Part shown: piece after piece, positions 24,650 to 28,381 of the stretch | How positions within the stretch are numbered: position 1 is the stretch's first letter | Layout of the letters: each line of letters begins with the position of its first letter | Assembly: GCF_017161565.1 (NCBI RefSeq) | Contig: NZ_CP066797.1 | Span: 1 to 28,381, forward strand | DNA from: Erwinia amylovora | GTDB lineage: Bacteria; Pseudomonadota; Gammaproteobacteria; Enterobacterales; Enterobacteriaceae | Direction: 5' to 3' | Length of the DNA: 28,381 bases | Made by a program: the position numbers and the translations under genes | Notes under the pieces: generated by a model | Seen by the model: only the letters and a program-made list of their open reading frames with translations | Told to the model about the DNA's origin: nothing | Databases searched by the model: none

Positions 24650-24784
24650 TTATTATGTCGTCATTGATATTTTATACAGACGAAACACACGCTGTAGCCG
24701 TGTCACCATCCCGCATAATAGTACTATTCACTTTTAGAGATCTTCCGGCATACTGATTATATCCCCTGAGGAGAACACCCTGCC

Positions 24785-24966
24785 TACAGCCCGACCACCA
24801 AACACCAGATCATCGCCGTTCTGAAGTCCGTCGAAGCTGGCAGAACGGTGGAGGATGTCTGCCGTGAAGCAGGCATTTCAGCTACCACGCTCGCGATCAC
24901 AAAAGAGTGCACCGGATATACTGCCTGCTGAAGCCGAATTTTCGCCGTTCACGTTGCCATACGTGA
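24785..24966 (+). mobile_element. IS3-family remnant (orfA and orfB scraps)
   Basis: YSPTTKHQIIAVLKSVEAGR and TVEDVCREAGISATT (24785-24890) are the start of an IS3-family OrfA (IS407-like). Directly behind it HKRVHRIYCLLKPNFRRSRC (24898-24957) is from the OrfB of the same group, ending in TGA at 24964. Everything between these parts of a normal IS is deleted. Not mobile. Confidence 0.75.
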
Positions 24967-24987
24967 CTCATCTCATGAATGAAAAGG

Positions 24988-25125
24988 TTAGGCTGGCCCA
25001 CTTGTGACCATGGAGGAGAGGCCAACATCCATAACGCTGGCCGCTTCAGCCTCAGTGTAACTTTGATCAACAACCAGCTGCGCGGATTCGCGTTTCAGCT
25101 CTGAGCTGAAATTTCTTCTTTTCAT
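24988..25125 (-). mobile_element. IS3-family OrfA fragment, second element
   Basis: A 45-residue frame, [20 protein letters not shown] onward to MDVGLSSM, matches the N-terminus of another IS3-family OrfA. The following 50 or so bases (to about 25190) with GAGGTGA-GCATA-TCACCTC (25146-25164) look like the outer end of that element. Confidence 0.72.
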
Positions 25126-25167
25126 TGGGGTGCCTGCGATGTTCTGAGGTGAGCATATCACCTCTGT

Positions 25168-25275
25168 TCAGGTGGCTACATTCAGTGTGCCACTACAAGC
25201 AACGGAATAGCCACGCTCCGTAATTTGACGGACAGCTTCTTCCTTAAATTCAGGTGTAAATCGTGGTGTACCCAT
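25168..25275 (-). mobile_element. IS3-family OrfA fragment, third element (IS1222-like)
   Basis: MGTPRFTPEFKEEAVRQITE followed by RGYSVA is the N-terminus of an IS1222/IS51-type OrfA, with an intact ribosome site (GAGGAGG) before the ATG at 25275. Homology stops near 25198, where the end of the second element begins, so that element seems to have inserted into this one. Confidence 0.75.
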
Positions 25276-25312
25276 ACGTTCCTCCTCTGCTCAAACAATA
25301 GGGCAAGATCGT

Positions 25313-25733
25313 CTACCGGGGCGGGGGCAGTCCATACTTATTGGGAATGATAGTGATGTAATCACTGACAAACTCAATCAGCTTACTGTCACTCGTTATC
25401 AACGGCACCTTGTTATGCTTCGCCTGAGCCACTATGAGACGATCAAAAGGGTCTTTGTGTCGTTTCTCAGGTAAGTCAGCTACAATCAGCGTATGCTCGC
25501 TTTTAACGGGTATTTCGAGCAAGCCTGCGTTAAACAAGCCGTTCCTGAACTCTTCAGGGCCTACATCAAAATCAGGCTTATTCAAACCGCTTTTAATGAC
25601 CACTTCCCATATGCTGGCAGCGCTGAAGCAGAGGGTCAGATCAGCGTCTTCCAGTAGTGCTACAACGTTCTCAGCAAGTCTTTCTGGCTCATAGGCCATG
25701 AACAAGAGAATGTTGGTGTCTACAGCAAATCAT
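25313..25733 (-). pseudogene. VapC-like PIN toxin with frameshifted N-terminus
   Basis: The body is a PIN-domain ribonuclease: MAYEPERLAENVVALLEDAD, AASIWEVVIKSG with the conserved Glu, and KDPFDRLIVAQAKHNKVPLI with later acidic residues. The N-terminal AVDTNILLF, which carries the first catalytic Asp, is present in the DNA just upstream. But the only start coupled to the antitoxin (ATG at 25733, overlapping its TAA) reads out of frame and stops after 14 codons, and a TGA blocks the correct frame. A TTG at 25705 would give 130 residues without that Asp. Likely inactive. Confidence 0.75.
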
Positions 25734-25978
25734 TAAGAGTATTTTCCTTCAAACATATCCTGTATTTCATTGCTGTTCAGGTTGTCAAAATCAGCCGGAA
25801 CACTACCTTTTCCTTTCAGGAAGCCTAACTTGCGCTTAGGTTTCTCTTCCTTGTAGGCAATTACTTTCACTAAGGCATGGCCGTTGCGAGCTATCAATAC
25901 TGTCTCCCCCGTCCGGGCTACCTCTTGAACTATCCTGGACAGGTTAGTTTTGGCATCGTAGATGTTAACCTTTTCCAT
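25733..25978 (-). CDS. Phd/YefM-type antitoxin (VapB role)
   Basis: An antitoxin of 81 residues. The Phd/YefM DNA-binding fold covers residues 1-50 (MEKVNIYDAKTNLSRIVQEV, GETVLIARNGHALVKVIAYK), and the C-terminal toxin-binding tail (GSVPADFDNLNSNEIQDMFE) is intact. The start at 25978 has AGGTG upstream; the frame is open three codons further. It overlaps the toxin start by TAATG. With the toxin frameshifted it may persist as an orphan antitoxin able to protect against related toxins. Confidence 0.85.
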   Translation of the reverse strand: MEKVNIYDAKTNLSRIVQEVARTGETVLIARNGHALVKVIAYKEEKPKRKLGFLKGKGSVPADFDNLNSNEIQDMFEGKYS

Positions 25979-25987
25979 AAAGCACAC

Positions 25988-26175
25988 CTCTTATTGAACA
26001 CATATTAATCACACGCGCACTTGTTGGTCAGGTAAAGTTGGTTAGATCAAGGTTATATCTTACTCAGGATGAGCCTGTGCCGAATTCCGTGTAAATGCCT
26101 TTTCTCAGAAGTGACCGCCCAGGCGATCACCTTCAATACGGCGGCAGTTACACAGAATTATTTACAGGGTCCGAC
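25988..26175. other. Spacer between antitoxin and thi promoter
   Basis: No gene seen; it should hold the promoter of the leftward antitoxin gene near 26000. Confidence 0.35.
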
Positions 26176-26205
26176 TTGACGGCAGACCACCGGGTAAAAT
26201 ACAAC
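26176..26205 (+). promoter_or_regulatory. Probable thi operon promoter
   Basis: TTGACG at 26176-26181, an 18-base spacer, then TACAAC at 26200-26205. This would start transcription at about 26211, right at the 5' end of the riboswitch. The -10 element is weak. Confidence 0.5.
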
Positions 26206-26210
26206 TAGTT

Positions 26211-26322
26211 CCTGTCAGGGGAGTCTCGCCAGAGAGACTGAGAGGCTGAGAGGCTGATAGCGATTTTCGCGGCTTAGCGACCCTTAGAACCTGACCCAGC
26301 TGATACTGGCGTAGGAAGACTC
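26211..26322 (+). promoter_or_regulatory. TPP riboswitch (THI element)
   Basis: Contains the hallmarks of the thiamine pyrophosphate aptamer: GGGG at 26218-26221 in the 5' arm, CTGAGAGG at 26238-26245, ACCCTTAGAACCTGACC at 26280-26296, and CTGATACTGGCGTAGGAAG at 26300-26318. AGTCTC/GAGACT pair in the P2/P3 region, and GCGATTTTCGC forms an extra stem. CTGAGAGG occurs twice in tandem (26238-26253), followed by CTGAT. It precedes thiO by 155 bases and should shut the operon off when TPP is plentiful. Confidence 0.9.
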
Positions 26323-26477
26323 GTATCTTGATAACCGCTGAAGATACCTGCCGCGAGGGCATGCCCGACACCGCCCCGCCTTTTTCCCCTTTCCTGTATC
26401 ACGGGTCTCCGCATGTTTTGAGAGGCTTACGTGACAACATCCACAGCTTTTATCCGGTCGCCGGGAAACCACACATC

Positions 26478-27410
26478 ATGAGCCGCTGGTCAGTGATTGG
26501 CGATGGCGTTACCGGGCTTTGTGTCGCCACCTTACTCGCCGAACGGGGTGAATCACTGGAAGTGATCACCGATGAGCACCGTCAGCCGGCATCACACTGG
26601 GCAGGCGGCATGCTCGCGCCCTGGTGTGAAGGAGAAAGCGCGCCGCCAGAGGTGGTTGAACTTGGCCAACGCTCGGCACCGTGGTGGTGCGCTCACGTTG
26701 ACGGCGTGGAACATCGTGGCACCCTGGTGGTGGCTCCGCCGCGCGATGCCCCCGAACTGACGCGCTTCGCCCGCATGACGCATGCCCATCAGTGGGTAGA
26801 GCCTGGTACGCTGGAACCGGACCTGGCAGGACGCTTTGCCCGTGGCCTGTTCTTTGCCGGAGAAGCTCACCTCGATCCACGCAGCGCCATGCAGCAACTG
26901 CGCAAGAAATTACGGCGAGCTGGCGTCAACTTTCACGGCGGGCAGCCGGCCGGCCGGGCGATTGACTGTCGCGGCATCCACGCGGCGGCCCAGATGCCCG
27001 GCCTGCGGGCCGTACGCGGCGAAATGCTGATCCTGCACAGCGATGACCTGCGCTTCTCACGCCCTGTCCGCCTGCTTCATCCCCGCTTCCCTTGCTACCT
27101 GGTGCCGCGTGCGGAAGGGCATTTTATGCTCGGCGCCACCATGGTGGAGAGCCATGACAGCAGCCCAATCAGCGCCCGCGCCATGATGGAACTGCTGAGC
27201 GCGGCATACGGCATCCACCCGGCTCTGGCAGAGGCGCGGATAGTTGAGAGCGGTACCGGGCTGCGTCCGGCCTTGCCTGACAATATCCCTGATATTCGCC
27301 ATCGCAACGGCACCTGGTATCTCAACGGCATGTACCGCCACGGATTTCTTCTCGCGCCGGTCATGGCGGAAAAACTGATGCAACAACTGACGCAGGAAAA
27401 CCTGATTTGA
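26478..27410 (+). CDS. thiO: Glycine oxidase ThiO
   Basis: An FAD enzyme of 310 residues that oxidises glycine to the iminoglycine (dehydroglycine) used by ThiG for the thiazole ring. The N-terminal dinucleotide-binding site is SVIGDGVTGLCVATLLAERG, with the acidic residue soon after. HWAGGMLAPWCEGES, VRGEMLILHSDD, YLVPRAEGHFMLGATMVES, GLRPALPDN and the C-terminal NGMYRHGFLLAPVMAE follow as in DAO-type oxidases. The start ATG at 26478 gives the family N-terminus; a frame extension to 26328 would overlap the leader RNA. It substitutes for the anaerobic tyrosine lyase ThiH of E. coli, so thiazole synthesis here needs oxygen. Confidence 0.95.
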   Translation: MSRWSVIGDGVTGLCVATLLAERGESLEVITDEHRQPASHWAGGMLAPWCEGESAPPEVVELGQRSAPWWCAHVDGVEHRGTLVVAPPRDAPELTRFARMTHAHQWVEPGTLEPDLAGRFARGLFFAGEAHLDPRSAMQQLRKKLRRAGVNFHGGQPAGRAIDCRGIHAAAQMPGLRAVRGEMLILHSDDLRFSRPVRLLHPRFPCYLVPRAEGHFMLGATMVESHDSSPISARAMMELLSAAYGIHPALAEARIVESGTGLRPALPDNIPDIRHRNGTWYLNGMYRHGFLLAPVMAEKLMQQLTQENLI

Positions 27411-27604
27411 AAATTCAACTCAACGGCAGTTCGATCGATACCCACGCCCGTACCCTGGCGGAATTACTGCATGAACGGCAGATTGATGCAGGCTGTATTG
27501 CCAGCGCCGTCAACGGCCAGTTTGTGCCGCGATCGCAATACGATTCACAACCGCTTACCGAAGGTTGTGCACTGGAAGTGCTGGCACCAATGCAGGGGGG
27601 CTGA
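27407..27604 (+). CDS. thiS: Sulfur carrier protein ThiS
   Basis: A ubiquitin-like sulfur carrier of 65 residues (MKIQLNGSSIDTHARTLAEL ... LEVLAPMQGG). The C-terminal Gly-Gly is exposed at the end, as required for adenylation by ThiF and thiocarboxylate formation. It starts with TTG, overlapping the thiO stop by four bases (TTGA), so translation is coupled. Confidence 0.96.
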   Translation: MKIQLNGSSIDTHARTLAELLHERQIDAGCIASAVNGQFVPRSQYDSQPLTEGCALEVLAPMQGG

Positions 27605-27607
27605 ACG

Positions 27608-28366
27608 ATGTTTTACGACTTTGTGCCGCAATCCCGTTTTTTACTCGGCACCGCCGGTTACCCCTCACCGCAGATCCTGCAACAGGCCATAGAGGCTTCG
27701 GGCAGTGAAATTATTACCGTCAGCCTGCGCCGCGAAGGCAGTCAGGGCGGGGCATTTCGCGCGCTGTTGACGCAGCTGAACAAGCGGGTTTTACCCAATA
27801 CGGCGGGCTGTCACACGGTTAAGGAGGCGGTGACCACGGCTTATATGGCGCGCGAGCTGTTTAATACCCGCTGGATAAAACTGGAGGTGATCGGTCATGC
27901 CGACACGCTGCAACCTGATCCATTTGCCCTGGTGGAAGCGGCACGCATTCTCTGCGCCGACGGGTTTCAGGTCTTCCCTTACACCACCGAAGACCTGATC
28001 CTCGGCGAAAAGCTGCTTGAGGCGGGCTGTAAACTGCTGATGCCGTGGGGCGCGCCGATTGGCTCCGGGCAGGGGCTGCGCAATATTGAGGGGCTGCGTT
28101 CCATGCGTTCATGGTTTAAAGATATTCCGCTGATTATTGACGCGGGGATCGGTGCGCCAAGTCAGGCCGCACAGGCGATGGAGATGGGTTTTGATGGCAT
28201 CCTGCTGAATACCGCCGTGGCCAGGGCACAGGACCCGTTAGGCATGGCGCAGGCGTTTGCCTCAGCCATTCGCGCGGGTTATGACGCACGCAGCGCGGGG
28301 TTGATTGAGCGGCGGGATATGGCGACAGCCTCAACGCCGATCTTTGGTATGGCGCAGTTTAGCTAA
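27608..28366 (+). CDS. thiG: Thiazole synthase ThiG
   Basis: A TIM-barrel enzyme of 252 residues that condenses deoxyxylulose phosphate, dehydroglycine and ThiS thiocarboxylate to thiazole phosphate. Blocks seen: [56 protein letters not shown] with the catalytic Lys, [17 protein letters not shown] and [18 protein letters not shown]. It begins 3 bases after the thiS stop and runs to 15 bases before the window end, where the thiF ribosome site follows. Confidence 0.96.
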   Translation: MFYDFVPQSRFLLGTAGYPSPQILQQAIEASGSEIITVSLRREGSQGGAFRALLTQLNKRVLPNTAGCHTVKEAVTTAYMARELFNTRWIKLEVIGHADTLQPDPFALVEAARILCADGFQVFPYTTEDLILGEKLLEAGCKLLMPWGAPIGSGQGLRNIEGLRSMRSWFKDIPLIIDAGIGAPSQAAQAMEMGFDGILLNTAVARAQDPLGMAQAFASAIRAGYDARSAGLIERRDMATASTPIFGMAQFS

Positions 28367-28381
28367 CAGGAGTCGAAAACC
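28367..28381 (+). promoter_or_regulatory. thiG-thiF junction with thiF ribosome site
   Basis: After the thiG stop comes CAGGAGTCGAAAACC. AGGAG at 28368-28372 is 9 bases from the ATG at base 1 if the ends are joined. This supports a circular molecule cut at the thiF start. Confidence 0.8.

Noticed and set aside
25313..25705. Calling the PIN protein an intact 130-residue toxin
   Set aside because: It would start at TTG within the domain and lack the first catalytic Asp; the AVDTN motif is out of frame upstream.
1..28381. tRNA, rRNA, oriT or conjugation genes
   Set aside because: No cloverleaf, rRNA segment, relaxase or type IV secretion protein was seen on either strand.

Overview
The window reads as one complete circular plasmid of an enterobacterial plant-associated bacterium, most likely pEA29 of Erwinia amylovora or a very close relative. 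Evidence: the thiamine operon is split over the two ends (thiO-thiS-thiG at the right end, thiF starting at base 1, with the thiF ribosome site in the last 14 bases); there is one Rep_3 replication gene with an iteron origin; and betT, a plasmid-borne hns and an 8-bp ATTACAGA repeat array are present. That combination is what I recall for pEA29. The name is from memory, not from a search.

Layout. 1-966: thiF, last gene of the thi operon. 1160-2810: intact HipBA-type toxin-antitoxin pair. 2949-3233: small VF530/DUF2132 protein. 3582-5138: chemoreceptor behind a near-perfect flagellar sigma-28 promoter. 5421-7809: succinate-semialdehyde dehydrogenase (Sad) and its divergent LysR regulator (PtrR-like). 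8044-8689: wreck of an omptin outer-membrane protease. 9450-9854: H-NS. 10.5-11.55 kb: wreck of a Tle1/DUF2235-type lipase effector followed by a broken small lipoprotein. 11635-13560: repA (leftward) and its origin with iterons and two DnaA boxes. 13918-14521: decayed parA. 14687-14920: a 117-bp unit, each copy holding six 8-bp repeats, exactly duplicated in tandem. 15294-15830: msrA. 16394-16963: decayed ParDE-like pair. 17392-18390: Rpn-family nuclease. 18802-20832: betT choline transporter. 21122-21781: orphan methyltransferase. 22111-22695: serine resolvase. 23227-23544: decayed BrnA antitoxin. 23545-24649: intact ParF-ParG partition system with three arrays of tetramer boxes on a strict 8-bp phase. 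24785-25275: three IS3-family scraps. 25313-25978: VapBC-like pair whose toxin is frameshifted. 26176-28366: thi promoter, TPP riboswitch, thiO, thiS, thiG.

How it works together. Replication (RepA/iterons/DnaA), segregation (ParFG plus resolvase) and addiction (HipBA) maintain the plasmid. The cargo looks like host fitness: thiazole synthesis for thiamine, choline uptake for osmoprotection, methionine sulfoxide repair, semialdehyde oxidation, one chemoreceptor and a silencing protein. About a quarter of the plasmid is decay: an omptin, a lipase effector with a lipoprotein, an older parA, three toxin-antitoxin modules in different stages of loss, and IS scraps. No conjugation genes, tRNA, rRNA, CRISPR or complete IS were seen. 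The most striking non-coding structure is the phased ACTC/GAGT box system around parF and parG, including a third array between the two genes.
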